Source: a virus
Reading direction: 5' to 3' (one strand)
IMG/VR virus record: IMGVR_UViG_3300025282_000245
Location: 1 to 23,781 of that record
Length of the DNA: 23,781 nt
Part shown: positions 1 to 9,200 of the stretch, piece by piece
How the letters are laid out: each line of letters opens with the position of its first letter
Position numbering within the stretch: position 1 is the stretch's first letter
The notes under the pieces: generated by a model
What the model was told of the DNA's origin: nothing
The model's database searches: none
The model's input: the letters and a program-made list of their open reading frames with translations, nothing else
Translations under genes and position numbers: made by a program

Positions 1-1
1 G

Positions 2-1123
2 TCAAGCGGACTGTCCAGCAATGTAGCAAGTACAACAAACGTATCGGCTGGACCTACAAAATCACGATTTATGTTGGTATCGGGTGATGACAGGCATGTT
101 ATTTGTCTTGGCACAGAGACAACAATAGGAACAGATTCCACACAGGATAATATGTTTATTCGTTGGTCTTCTCAAGAAACAACAAATACATGGACACCCA
201 CAGCAACGAATACGGCAGGCTCACACAGACTAACGGACGGTAATCAAATTCAAACAGCGGTTAGATCAAGAGGTGCAGTGATGGTATGGACGGATACAGC
301 TTTGTATCAAATGCAATTTATTGGAGCACCCTTTACTTTTGGATTTAAACAAATTGGTTCCAATTGCGGAGCGGTTGGTATTCATTCTGCTATAGATGTG
401 TCTGGTACATCATTCTGGATGAGTGATGATTCTTTCTTTATGTACGATGGTGCGGTTAAAAAAATACCGTGCACGGTACAAGATTATGTTTTTGATGATA
501 TTAACCAAAATGCCAAACAGGATGTTTTCTGTGCGGCAAATTCAGATTTTAATGAAGTGATGTGGTTCTATCCATCTGATGGATCGGATCAAATTGACAG
601 AGTGGTTACATTTAACTACGCAGAAAACTTATGGTATGTTGGCACATTGGCAAGAAGTGCATGGGCGGACAGTGGTATTTATCCTGTGCCGTATGCAGCA
701 GAATTTGATTCTACCGATACAACAGCAAGCATATCAACAATCAACGGAATAAAAGCAGGACGTACATTTGTGTACGCGCACGAAACAGGTGTTAATGATA
801 ATGGCTCTGCCATGTCTAATCACATTGAATCGGGCGACATAGATATACAGGACGGCGATCAGTTTATGTCAATTTCTAGGTTTATTCCAGACTTCAAAAA
901 TCAAGCAGGAACGGTGGACGTAACATTAAAAACACGGCCCTATCCATCGGGAACACAAACAAGTCACGGCTCCTATGATATAACAACAAGTACAACGAAA
1001 CAAGATACACGAATTAGAGGAAGACAAATTGCTATACGTGTAGCAAGCGACGCTGTTGATGATAAATGGCGCTACGGAACACTTAGACTGGATATGAAAC
1101 CAGACGGAATGCGAGGCGGATAA
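2..1123 (+). CDS. Tail nozzle/hub-like virion protein, 5'-truncated by window edge
   Basis: The reading frame is open from the first bases (codons from position 2 read SSGLSSNVAS), so the gene begins upstream and the ATG at 71 is internal. The product is rich in aromatic residues and beta-strand patterns with repeated blade-like units, for example MSDDSFFMYDG followed by a NEVMWFYP segment and VTFNYAENLWYVG. It ends in RLDMKPDGMRGG. This layout resembles the beta-propeller tail proteins of short-tailed phages (P22 gp10 hub, T7 gp12 nozzle), which close the tail and bind fibres or needle. That assignment comes from pattern memory and is not proven. The stop codon overlaps the next ATG (TAATG), suggesting translational coupling with a series of small virion genes downstream. 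Confidence 0.6.
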   Translation, partial: SSGLSSNVASTTNVSAGPTKSRFMLVSGDDRHVICLGTETTIGTDSTQDNMFIRWSSQETTNTWTPTATNTAGSHRLTDGNQIQTAVRSRGAVMVWTDTALYQMQFIGAPFTFGFKQIGSNCGAVGIHSAIDVSGTSFWMSDDSFFMYDGAVKKIPCTVQDYVFDDINQNAKQDVFCAANSDFNEVMWFYPSDGSDQIDRVVTFNYAENLWYVGTLARSAWADSGIYPVPYAAEFDSTDTTASISTINGIKAGRTFVYAHETGVNDNGSAMSNHIESGDIDIQDGDQFMSISRFIPDFKNQAGTVDVTLKTRPYPSGTQTSHGSYDITTSTTKQDTRIRGRQIAIRVASDAVDDKWRYGTLRLDMKPDGMRGG

Positions 1124-1293
1124 TGGCACTTATTACAACACCACGTTTACCAGAAGCACCAGAACAATATGACAGACAACAAATGTCACAACTTGTGCAA
1201 ACACTGGAACAAATGATTTTTGTATTAAATAATACATATACACCGGAAACACTGCGAAATGATGATGAAGCAGTATCATGGTTTTTAGGATAA
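1123..1293 (+). CDS. Small phage protein, 56 aa
   Basis: A 56-residue frame (MALITTPRLPEAPEQYDRQQ...VSWFLG) fits exactly between its neighbours: its ATG overlaps the upstream stop (TAATG) and its own TAA directly abuts the next ATG at 1294. An N-terminal Pro-rich segment is followed by a likely amphipathic helix (MSQLVQTLEQMIFVLNN). Short proteins with a YDRQQM-then-helix pattern sit beside tail genes in many marine podoviruses. The function is unknown; a minor virion or assembly role is inferred from position only. Confidence 0.7.
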   Translation: MALITTPRLPEAPEQYDRQQMSQLVQTLEQMIFVLNNTYTPETLRNDDEAVSWFLG

Positions 1294-1638
1294 ATGGCAA
1301 ACGTTTATACAAATTATAAAGCGATTTTAACGACCAATGAGCTTACAACGCTCTATACGGTAGGATCGGAAACAACAGCGATTATTAAATCTCTTCGTGC
1401 AACGAACATTGATGAAGAGAATGATTGCAAAATTTCTTGTTTTGTCGTGGATACGGACAGTGTTAGTTATACGCTGGAGACAAATAGAAACGTGCAAAAA
1501 GGAACATCGGAGGAATTATTTAATAGCTATTCTTTTTCAACGTCTCCTGTTGTACTGAAAGAATCAGAAGTGGTAAAGATGCACGCACAAAATGGAGGTG
1601 ATTTACATGTCATTCTCAGTGTACTGGAGATTTCATAA
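1294..1638 (+). CDS. Small beta-rich virion-associated protein, 114 aa
   Basis: The product is 114 aa and starts MANVYTNYKAILTT. The pattern is almost all alternating beta-strand: ILTTNELTTLYTV, TAIIKSLRATN, VVLKESEVVKMHA and a closing LHVILSVLEIS. This layout, with a VLxxxxxVxxxA strand and a terminal V.LEIS strand, recurs in small proteins next to tail genes of many phages and is usually annotated as hypothetical or structural. I infer a beta-sandwich decoration or fibre-associated protein. The start abuts the previous stop; the stop shares an A with the next ATG (TAATG). No enzymatic motif is visible. Confidence 0.6.
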   Translation: MANVYTNYKAILTTNELTTLYTVGSETTAIIKSLRATNIDEENDCKISCFVVDTDSVSYTLETNRNVQKGTSEELFNSYSFSTSPVVLKESEVVKMHAQNGGDLHVILSVLEIS

Positions 1639-1796
1639 TGCCAAAAGGATATCATAAAACAAAAGAAGGCAAGATGGCTAAAAAAGGATTGTGGTACAAT
1701 ATTCACAAAAAAAGAAAAGCGGGTAAGAAGATGCGTAAGAAAGGTGCCAAAGGAGCACCAACTGCAAAAGCTATTCGTAGAAGCCAAAGTAAATAA
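1638..1796 (+). CDS. Tiny, strongly basic phage protein, 52 aa
   Basis: A 52-residue frame begins MPKGYHKTKEGKMAKKGLWY and ends AIRRSQSK. It has 20 Lys/Arg and almost no acidic residues. It overlaps the previous stop (TAATG at 1636-1640), and its own TAA overlaps the next ATG. Proteins with the pattern KMAKKGLWxNIHxKRK...GxKGAPT are familiar from marine and other phages but have no assigned role. The charge suggests nucleic-acid binding, perhaps packaged with the genome; this is inference only. Confidence 0.7.
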   Translation: MPKGYHKTKEGKMAKKGLWYNIHKKRKAGKKMRKKGAKGAPTAKAIRRSQSK

Positions 1797-1918
1797 TGAA
1801 AAAAAAATTATCAGTGTCACAGAAACGTAAAAAGAATTCAAAGAAGAATCCTAAAGAGTTAGCGAGAGCATGTGGTATGGTAATGGAAAATAGACGTAAA
1901 AAAACAAAATATTCGTAA
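1796..1918 (+). CDS. Tiny, strongly basic phage protein, 40 aa
   Basis: A 40-residue frame (MKKKLSVSQKRKKNSKKNPK...ENRRKKTKYS) is bounded by TAATG overlaps on both sides, which is the main evidence that it is translated. Sixteen of its 40 residues are Lys/Arg. There is a single Cys and a short central helix-like stretch (ELARACGMVMEN). I know no function. It is the middle of three consecutive basic small genes (1638-2199). Confidence 0.6.
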   Translation: MKKKLSVSQKRKKNSKKNPKELARACGMVMENRRKKTKYS

Positions 1919-2199
1919 TGGCTAGAACAGCAGCATGGCAACGGAAAGAAGGTAAAAGCAAATCGGGTGGATTAAACCGCAAAGGTATTGCTTCTTATCG
2001 TGCCAAGAACCCCGGTTCTAAATTAAAGATGGCTGTTACAACGAAACCTTCTAAGTTAAAGAAGGGATCAAAAGCTGCTAAAAGACGTAAATCATTTTGT
2101 GCTCGTATGTCGGGTATGAAAAAACGATTAACAAGTAAAAAAACAGCGAGGGATCCAAATTCTAGGATAAATAAATCTCTTAGAAAGTGGAATTGTTAA
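1918..2199 (+). CDS. Small basic conserved phage protein (DUF6321-like), 93 aa
   Basis: The product is 93 aa. It starts with TAAWQRKEGKSKSGGLNRKG and has a later block RRKSFCARMSGM then DPNSRINKSLRKWNC. The W.RKEGK...GGLN.KG...Y...NPGS.LK and RR.SF.ARM blocks match my memory of a widespread phage family labelled DUF6321, whose function is unknown. The C-terminal KSLRKWNC ending is common in marine phage versions. The protein is Lys/Arg-rich with two Cys, which would suit DNA binding or metal/disulfide stabilisation. Its ATG overlaps the upstream stop. Confidence 0.65.
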   Translation: MARTAAWQRKEGKSKSGGLNRKGIASYRAKNPGSKLKMAVTTKPSKLKKGSKAAKRRKSFCARMSGMKKRLTSKKTARDPNSRINKSLRKWNC

Positions 2200-2224
2200 T
2201 TAACTATTGCAAAAGGATGGGAAA

Positions 2225-2458
2225 ATGAGTATAAAAAAGGACGAAAACGTATTAGCTGGCAGGAAAACTCCCGCAGTTCTTCCTATTGAGACCAAAGAGA
2301 CAGTTTCCAATACGCAAACAGGTAAAAAATACGCTAGTGAAGATGAAGCACAGGCGGACGTTAACAATCCTGCAACTTCCACAGAAGAAAAACATATCAA
2401 GCGCGATGTCGCTATAACGGTGAACAGCCTAGACATATTCGGAGAGGTCATGAAATAA
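2225..2458 (+). CDS. Conserved small phage protein, 77 aa
   Basis: I place the start at the ATG at 2225, preceded by AAGGATGGG at a suitable distance, rather than at an in-frame TTG at 2207. The product contains AGRKTPAVLPIETKETVSNT, then a YASEDEAQADVNNPAT segment and a C-terminal VAITVNSLDIFGEVMK. Acidic and basic residues are balanced, unlike the basic genes before it. Similar KTPAVLPIET...NPAT.T...I.RDV proteins are common among marine phage genomes next to virion genes, with no known function. It lies between the basic cluster and the first probable ejection protein, so a virion or assembly role is likely. Confidence 0.65.
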   Translation: MSIKKDENVLAGRKTPAVLPIETKETVSNTQTGKKYASEDEAQADVNNPATSTEEKHIKRDVAITVNSLDIFGEVMK

Positions 2459-2460
2459 AC

Positions 2461-3594
2461 ATGCAGGGACTAGAATCATTAAACGAGTTTAAAAGTTTTG
2501 TATCAAAGATTGGCGGCCTTGGTCGTTATGAAGATACATACATGGTCCATGCTGCAGAAGGCGAGACCGTTGTTCCAATGGAGGTTTTGGATAGAAACCC
2601 TGTATTGAAAAAACGGTTATTTAAAACAATGATGGAAATGGGTATTGAACCCGGACGCTACATTGTCGGTAATGAATTAAACTCAAAGAATCCTGTTACA
2701 GGACAACCAGAATTTTTCTTAAAGTATTTAGGTAGACGACTCAGAAAAGCAGCAGCCGATATATCGGGCTACGCCGCTCCTATTGTAGGGGCAATGTACG
2801 GACCGGCGGCAGGAGCCGCGGCAGGTGCAGCACTTGGTCAATATAAAAGAGAAAATCCCGGCGATCCAAATCAAGGTATGCAAATGGCACTTCGTGGTGG
2901 CTTGTCTGGTTTAGCAGCTAACGTAGCAAGTGGTCAAGGTCTTACTCCTTTTGGTGGTGCAAGAGGTGCTTATGGAATGGAAGGAAAAGGTTCTCTTAAT
3001 CCACTTAATATAGGAAAAAGAATGTTGGGTATGGAATCTAAAGGTGGCGGCACAGGGAAAGGAATGGATTTTTTTAAAGATTTTAAAAATCCTTTTGCAA
3101 AAGATAAAACAAGTATTTTTGAAAAAGCAAAAAAATATAAAGCCGATGCTCTTGCTTCTGGATTAGATGTAACAGATGCACAAGCTTTAGAAGCTGCAAG
3201 CAAAGGTGGAATTGGACCAGCAGGAATGAACTGGAAAGATATGATGCTTTATGGTGGATTAGGAACTGGTATACTAGGTAAACTAATTGAAAGTGGGAAA
3301 CCAAAGGGTGATGATACAGAGATACAGAAGAACAGAACAATTAACGATATGATTTTCCAAAATGAAGATTGGAGAGACCGCTTTAATTTAGCAGAAGGCG
3401 GAATAGCTGATCTACGAGATGGCGGAGAATCAAAAGGACCCGGAACAGGAACAAGTGATTCCATTCCGGCAATGCTAAGCGACGGAGAATTTGTCATGAC
3501 GGCAGACGCAGTCAGAGGTGCAGGCGGAGGCGACCGTCGCGAAGGCGCAAAAAAAATGTACGAAGCTATGGATAGATTGGAGGCGAGAGCATAA
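2461..3594 (+). CDS. Putative internal virion protein with a tape-measure-like C-terminal motif, 377 aa
   Basis: The N-terminal part (about residues 29-90) has a recognisable phage block: HAAEGETVVPMEVLDRNP, GIEPGRYIVGNELNS, PVTGQPEFFLKYLGRRLRK. It is followed by a Gly/Ala hydrophobic stretch (about 101-126) that could insert in a membrane, then a Gly-rich linker region. The C terminus (about 310-377) has LAEGGIADLRDGG and then GTGTSDSIPAMLSDGEFVM. The latter resembles the TGTDxVPAMLxPGEFVV segment of tail tape-measure proteins. Together with its place after tail genes, this suggests a protein packaged in the capsid or tail and ejected with DNA. The Shine-Dalgarno match is weak (GGAGAG about 14 nt upstream). 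Its TAA overlaps the next ATG. Confidence 0.6.
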   Translation: MQGLESLNEFKSFVSKIGGLGRYEDTYMVHAAEGETVVPMEVLDRNPVLKKRLFKTMMEMGIEPGRYIVGNELNSKNPVTGQPEFFLKYLGRRLRKAAADISGYAAPIVGAMYGPAAGAAAGAALGQYKRENPGDPNQGMQMALRGGLSGLAANVASGQGLTPFGGARGAYGMEGKGSLNPLNIGKRMLGMESKGGGTGKGMDFFKDFKNPFAKDKTSIFEKAKKYKADALASGLDVTDAQALEAASKGGIGPAGMNWKDMMLYGGLGTGILGKLIESGKPKGDDTEIQKNRTINDMIFQNEDWRDRFNLAEGGIADLRDGGESKGPGTGTSDSIPAMLSDGEFVMTADAVRGAGGGDRREGAKKMYEAMDRLEARA

Positions 3595-4571
3595 TGGCTG
3601 ACGAAACAATACAAACACAGATAACGCAGGTCCCGGAATATATAAGTGACAGGCAACAACAAGTTTTAAATCAACTTTACGGAGTTAAACAGGTAGGTAA
3701 TGTTGGTGATCCAGATTATGTAGCTCCTCAACAAGGACTTTTACAAACAGGTCAAGCAATACCACAGCAATTAACCGCTGGACTTAGCCCTGCTCAACTG
3801 CAAGCTATGCAAATGCAACAACAAGGCATTGGTGCTTACCAACCTTTTCTTGACGCAGCAGCACAGACACAAGCGGGCGCCATAGATACACTAGGTAGAG
3901 GCGTCGGTTCTCTTGGACAAATGGACATTGGTCCGGGTGCCTATAGACAATATATGGATCCGTATCAACAAGATGTAACAGCAGAAGCTCTAAAGGAAAT
4001 TGATCGTCAATCGCAAATGGCAAGCAACCAACTGGCCGGTAAAGCGGTCGGTGCGGGAGCCTTTGGCGGTTCACGGTACGGGCTACAGCAATCAGAACTG
4101 GCGCGTAATGCAGCAGACATGCGATCACGTCGTATTTTTGAAGACTTATCGCGTAACTACCAACAAGCAATGGGCGCTTCGCAAGCAGCCAACCAGCAAC
4201 GTATTCAACAAGGCGCGGCCTTTGGGCAACTAGGGCAACTAACAAGTGGCATTGGTGGTCAAATGGCAGGACTTGGCGGACAAGCACAAGGCATGGGAAT
4301 GCAGGATGTGTCGAGTACGCTTGGCATTGGCGGTTTACAGCAACAACAACTACAAAGACAAGCGGACGTAGGCTATCAGAACCAACTCAATCAAATGATG
4401 GAACCGTACAGACGATTATCGTTTGGTACACAATCCCTTCAACAATTGACACCGGGCGCTGGTACAACGCAACAAACCATTTCTCCTGTACCGCAAGGTA
4501 ATCCTTATCTACAAGCGGCAGGCGCCATTGGTAGCATAGGAACAGGACTTGGAGCATTGATAGGTAATTAA
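3594..4571 (+). CDS. Gln/Gly/Ala-rich putative internal virion protein, 325 aa
   Basis: The product is extremely rich in Gln, Gly and Ala. A central helical core (about residues 115-200) contains YRQYMDPYQQDVTAEALKEI, then a QLAGKAVGAGAFGGSRYGLQ stretch and RRIFEDLSRNYQQAMGASQA. This MDPY..DVT...L.EI...Q and AGAFGGSR..L pattern is familiar from phage proteins near tail/ejection genes. The rest is low-complexity GlnGly repeats. The C terminus ends in a small hydrophobic segment (LQAAGAIGSIGTGLGALIGN) that could contact a membrane. I infer an ejection (pilot) protein comparable in position to T7 gp14. No catalytic motif is seen. It overlaps its neighbours by TAATG on both ends. Confidence 0.6.
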   Translation: MADETIQTQITQVPEYISDRQQQVLNQLYGVKQVGNVGDPDYVAPQQGLLQTGQAIPQQLTAGLSPAQLQAMQMQQQGIGAYQPFLDAAAQTQAGAIDTLGRGVGSLGQMDIGPGAYRQYMDPYQQDVTAEALKEIDRQSQMASNQLAGKAVGAGAFGGSRYGLQQSELARNAADMRSRRIFEDLSRNYQQAMGASQAANQQRIQQGAAFGQLGQLTSGIGGQMAGLGGQAQGMGMQDVSSTLGIGGLQQQQLQRQADVGYQNQLNQMMEPYRRLSFGTQSLQQLTPGAGTTQQTISPVPQGNPYLQAAGAIGSIGTGLGALIGN

Positions 4572-6247
4572 TGAACGTCTATAACCGTAAATTATTCTTT
4601 AATCGAGGCGGGCGGGTTTCTGCCCGCGGAACAGGGATTACATCTGGTCTAATAGATACACCAAAACGTGGTTATGTTGATGGACCGGGCAGTTATGCAG
4701 GTGAAATTACTGGAACAGGTTCTTTATTAAATTATAGTGCAAATGACCCAAATGTTATTGCTGGTCAAGAAATGACGGACGATAGAAAATTTGAAACAGG
4801 TAGATTAAATACGCTGTTTAAAGAAAAACAACGATTACTACAAAGCATAAGACCAGATACACCTAAGTTTAATAGATTAGACGCGGCAACGCCCGCTCTA
4901 TTAACATTCTTCGGTAATCTTATGTCTGGTAAATCGTATCAAGGAGGAATTGGTGGTGCTTTAGACATTGCAGGTCAATCATTGACAGCAGCAACACCTC
5001 AATTTTCAGAGGCTCTTACAGCGAGACGTAAAGCAAAAGCCGATGAAAGATCAGAACAATTTCAATTAGACTTGCAGGCATATGGTTCAGCAGAAGATGC
5101 GTTAGCCGCGGAAAAATTAGCAGAAGCAACGGCGGCAGCAAAAGCCCCTATATTTAAGCACAAAGGAACATTTGATGAAATTTATACTTATCCAACAGAT
5201 AAGAATCATCCAGAATATGTTGAAGGTAAGGAAGGATTAAAAGTTAAAAGAATAACTGCAATTAATGCAAGAGAAACTACAGGAGGAACTGAGTACGGGG
5301 ATGAAGTAATACTTTCAGAAGAACCGTGGCAAGATGATACTCCACCAACAAGCACTGCAAAAAACATTTTATTTAAAACAGGATCAAAAGCAAATACAAC
5401 GTCGGGCGCTGTGGCCTTTAATGATGGAACAGCTTTTTATTATGACCCAGAAAATGAAAAAGCAGATGAAAGAGGACTTGTCAATGTAAATGAATACGAT
5501 GGTGACTTTGAATTTTATACAAGTCAAACACAAGATAAAAGAGATGATTTATTTACTGATAGAGACATTTCCGATCTTGCGGGTCAAATTTCTCAATTCT
5601 CACAAACACTTGCATCGGGCGGTGACTTATTGTCACAAGGAAAAAATCTTGGAACAAACTTAAATAGTTTAAATAGATACATTCTTGACATAGGCGGTAA
5701 TCTTTTAGGTCAATTCTCACCTTCAGCGAAACAGGCTTTATTTAAATGGTTTGATGAAAATCCAGATGACTTGACAAGATTTATTCTCGATGCGCGAACA
5801 TATGCGGCGCAAATGATTTCACCATTTACCGGAGAGGAATCATCTAGAATATCAGAACCGGAACGTGAGTTAACAAACCAAACAGTTAGATTATTTGACG
5901 GTATTATAGATGCGCCAACGGCTTTAGCAGCAATAGAAGCATCAATCAGTTTAACTTATCTCGGCCAGCATAGAAACTTTTTAACTTTAGATGAAGATTA
6001 TGAATACTCAGTGAATAATCTAGAAGAAAATTATAATGGGTGGGGTTTAAGTGAAGCAGGATTAAAACATCATACAGAAAAAATGAGAAATTTAGGAATG
6101 AGTGATGAGGTTATTCGATCAACTATATTAAAAATGCAACTTATGGAACAATCGGGATTAGAAGACTTACGAATAATAACTAGTGGTTTTAATAATAGGT
6201 CAAATGATAGCATACTTCGAACACAAAATACTTTATTAGGAAATTAA
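4571..6247 (+). CDS. Putative internal virion protein, 558 aa
   Basis: The N terminus carries a glycine-rich stretch (LFFNRGGRVSARGTGITSGL, then KRGYVDGPGSYAGE) that looks like an unstructured tag. Then come a helical segment with LATPALLTFFGN-like and Gly/Ala-rich parts (about residues 95-190), a more polar middle (about 195-320), and a helical C-terminal domain with RTYAAQMISPFTGEESSRIS and EPERELTNQTVRLFDG, ending in hydrophilic helices. The TGEESSRxSEPER block recurs in hypothetical proteins of marine phages. No enzyme signature is visible. Its place between two other presumed ejection proteins suggests it is part of the capsid inner core. The start overlaps the previous stop; the next gene follows without a gap. 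Confidence 0.55.
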   Translation: MNVYNRKLFFNRGGRVSARGTGITSGLIDTPKRGYVDGPGSYAGEITGTGSLLNYSANDPNVIAGQEMTDDRKFETGRLNTLFKEKQRLLQSIRPDTPKFNRLDAATPALLTFFGNLMSGKSYQGGIGGALDIAGQSLTAATPQFSEALTARRKAKADERSEQFQLDLQAYGSAEDALAAEKLAEATAAAKAPIFKHKGTFDEIYTYPTDKNHPEYVEGKEGLKVKRITAINARETTGGTEYGDEVILSEEPWQDDTPPTSTAKNILFKTGSKANTTSGAVAFNDGTAFYYDPENEKADERGLVNVNEYDGDFEFYTSQTQDKRDDLFTDRDISDLAGQISQFSQTLASGGDLLSQGKNLGTNLNSLNRYILDIGGNLLGQFSPSAKQALFKWFDENPDDLTRFILDARTYAAQMISPFTGEESSRISEPERELTNQTVRLFDGIIDAPTALAAIEASISLTYLGQHRNFLTLDEDYEYSVNNLEENYNGWGLSEAGLKHHTEKMRNLGMSDEVIRSTILKMQLMEQSGLEDLRIITSGFNNRSNDSILRTQNTLLGN

Positions 6248-9200
6248 ATGGTAACGACAAATCCAAATGAAATAATCACTGCAAAAAATGTTACTACAGA
6301 TCTTTTTCCTCCAAAAAAGGATACAACAGATGATAGGGTTAATGAAATTTTTCCAAAAGGTGGACCAGATGCAGTAAGAACATTAAGTCCAGATGAAAAA
6401 TTAGCAGAGTATGTAGGACAGGAAACACTTGGTGAAGCAGGACTTGAGGATACATCTGTTCGAGGTGATATAGCAGCGGGTGACACAAGGGAAGAAAAAC
6501 TTAATGCTTTTAGAAACGCGTATCCAGACGGTGATTTAATTTTTGTACCTCCTAGCGGAAAGGCAGGAGTGTTCACAGGAGAAAATATAACACAACAAGC
6601 GCAAAGTATATTGGAACAAGTTCCAACAGATAAAAAACACGGCGTTATATTATTTAGAAAAGACAAATCAGAACAGTATGCAAAATTAGATGCTGATATG
6701 TGGTCTAAAGGTGGTAATGAAATATTAGCTGACTTTTATGAATTTTTTTCTGATGACTTAGGAACACTAACAGGAGAAATTGCAGCGGGATCAAAAAAGT
6801 TTTTAAGTCTTATTAATAAAATACCCGGAGCAAAAGTTGCAAAAAAATTAATCCCCGGACTTAGTCAAATAACAACTGTTGAAGATGCTTATTCATTATT
6901 ACCTTTATTAACCCGTACGGGACTATTTAGTTTTGCAGGAGAAATTGCGCAAGAAAGTGTACAGGAACTTCGAGGTATTAATGAACAAGGAGTAAAACAA
7001 ATTGCGAGTTCAGCTGGTTTCAAATCAATTATTGCAACTGGAGGAACAGCGGTACTAGAACCTGTTGTTAGAAGAATTGCAAACGTATTTAAGGGAGCGG
7101 GTTTATTAACAAGAAGTGATGAATCGACGCAAGGTATTCTTGCTGTTACAGAATTAAATTCTATTTTTAAAGAATTAAATATTACAGATAAAAACGGTAA
7201 AATACTTAAAATAAAAGAGTTACCTTCTAATGTTCTTATAGAACCGGGTATTCTTACTAAAATAGCATCTCAATCTGCTGCCGTAGGTGGTCCACTTAGT
7301 AAATCATATCAACAAATTAATGAAGCATTAACGACAGCGTTAGCCCAAGTTGGTGATGCAAAAAGTGCAGGAAACTTAATTGACTTATTAACTATGGCGA
7401 CTCAATTTGAAAAAAATCGTCTTTTGGATTTATCTCATCAAGCAATGAATGGGTCATTAAAATTTGATACTCTTGGAAAAGATCAAGTAGAGTATTTACT
7501 TAAACAGTCTGGTGTCGAAAATTTAAGTGATTTAACAATGAAAGACGCGGCGCAAATTATAAAAGAGTCAATGGAAACAATGACACAACCGGGAGGATAT
7601 TTAGATAATAATATTAAATTAGCAACAGAGCATTTAATTAGTTTAAAGCCAGCCGGTGTTCAATTGGATCTAGGTAATTTAATTACAGCGGGTAAAAAAA
7701 TAAATTTTGGTATTGTTCAAGCAAAAAAAGAAATAAATGGTAGGATTAATGCGGATTCATTAGAAGACTGGATTTTAACAGATTTTGGTACGGAAAGACT
7801 AGCTATTGTTAATAATAATATTGAAAATCGTTTTGCTAAATTAGGAGAGGATGCACAAACCCCAGAAGCGTTTGAAAAAATACGTCATAGTGAATATTCA
7901 AGTTGGTTAAAAAATAAAATAGGATCTGATCCTTTAATTAATATGTCTGCAACAGGTTCTGTTATTGAAAATATTTCTAAAGCTTTAAGAGACATGAAAC
8001 CAGAAGGTGGATCTATTCAAATACCCGAAGGTGCATTACAGGCAACAGGAACAGGAGAAACTTCTACACTTGATTTTTTATTTGAACAAAGAAGACAACT
8101 TCTTGATATTCTTAACGCAGGACCAAGTAATGTGTCTAGACAACAAAAACTACATGCAAAAGAATTATTAAATGAAATTAATTCTACTATTAAAGGTGCT
8201 GCAAACGGTGATGAGGTATGGGGATCAGCATTTAATTCATTATTAGAAACAGAAGCGAAAGCTTTATCTATGCGAAAGCTTCCTATCATTCAAGGATTAG
8301 CGGAGAATGGTAAGTATAAAGAATTAGTAAAAGGATATATGGATACAAATTTTTCAGTGGCTGACATTGGAATTTTAAAAAACACCATGGACGATACAGC
8401 GTGGGACGCATTTAGAGCAGGATTTTTTAATGAATTAGTGGGAGTAAGAAATACTCCGGGTTCTCTAGATAATTTACTAAATCTTCAAAATACTTTAGGC
8501 AAGTATGATCGAAAAGTATTAGAGGCTATATTTGATAGACCAACATTAACTGCTTTAGATAATATCGGCGGTTACATGAAAAAACTTGATAACTCCGGTA
8601 TTCGAAAAACATTAGCAGATCAATCGCAAGTAGGACCAGCTATACGTGAATTAATAAATCAAAAAGAAACTAAAAAAATATCTGAAGTTTTAGATTTAAT
8701 TAAAAATCATTCCGATGAAGTTAACGGACAAACGGTTACAGGATGGGACACACCTCTTGGTCAATCAGTTCATAATGCTATTAAAAACGAATTATTTAAA
8801 TTTTCAACAACGAAAGTAAAGGGAAAGCCTAAATTAAATTTAGAAAAATACAGAAAATTTGTTGATAATTTAAAAGAAAGTGGAATATGGGATACTCTTC
8901 CAAAAAAAGAACGAACACTATTAGAAAAAACTGATTTAGTAAAAGATTTCATTGTTCAAGGCGGAGATGTTGGAACATCATTAGAGATAGCTGCTTTAGC
9001 TGAATCTGGAAGAGGAATAGTTACAGGAAGAACATCACTTGGTACATTTGCTGGCCAAATGTTAGAGTTACTTGGAATAGGAAATATATTTACGTCTAAA
9101 GCGGGAAGATTTCTGCTAACTGGCATAGGTAAAGACCAAATTAAACCTGCTACTGTAAGTCGAGTTTTTGGTGGTATTGGTGCTACATTACTTGCACCGG

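Noticed and set aside
2200-3662. Several leftward frames of 77-137 codons under the virion genes
   Set aside because: All are antisense to recognisable coding sequence, lack Shine-Dalgarno signals and show low-complexity translations.
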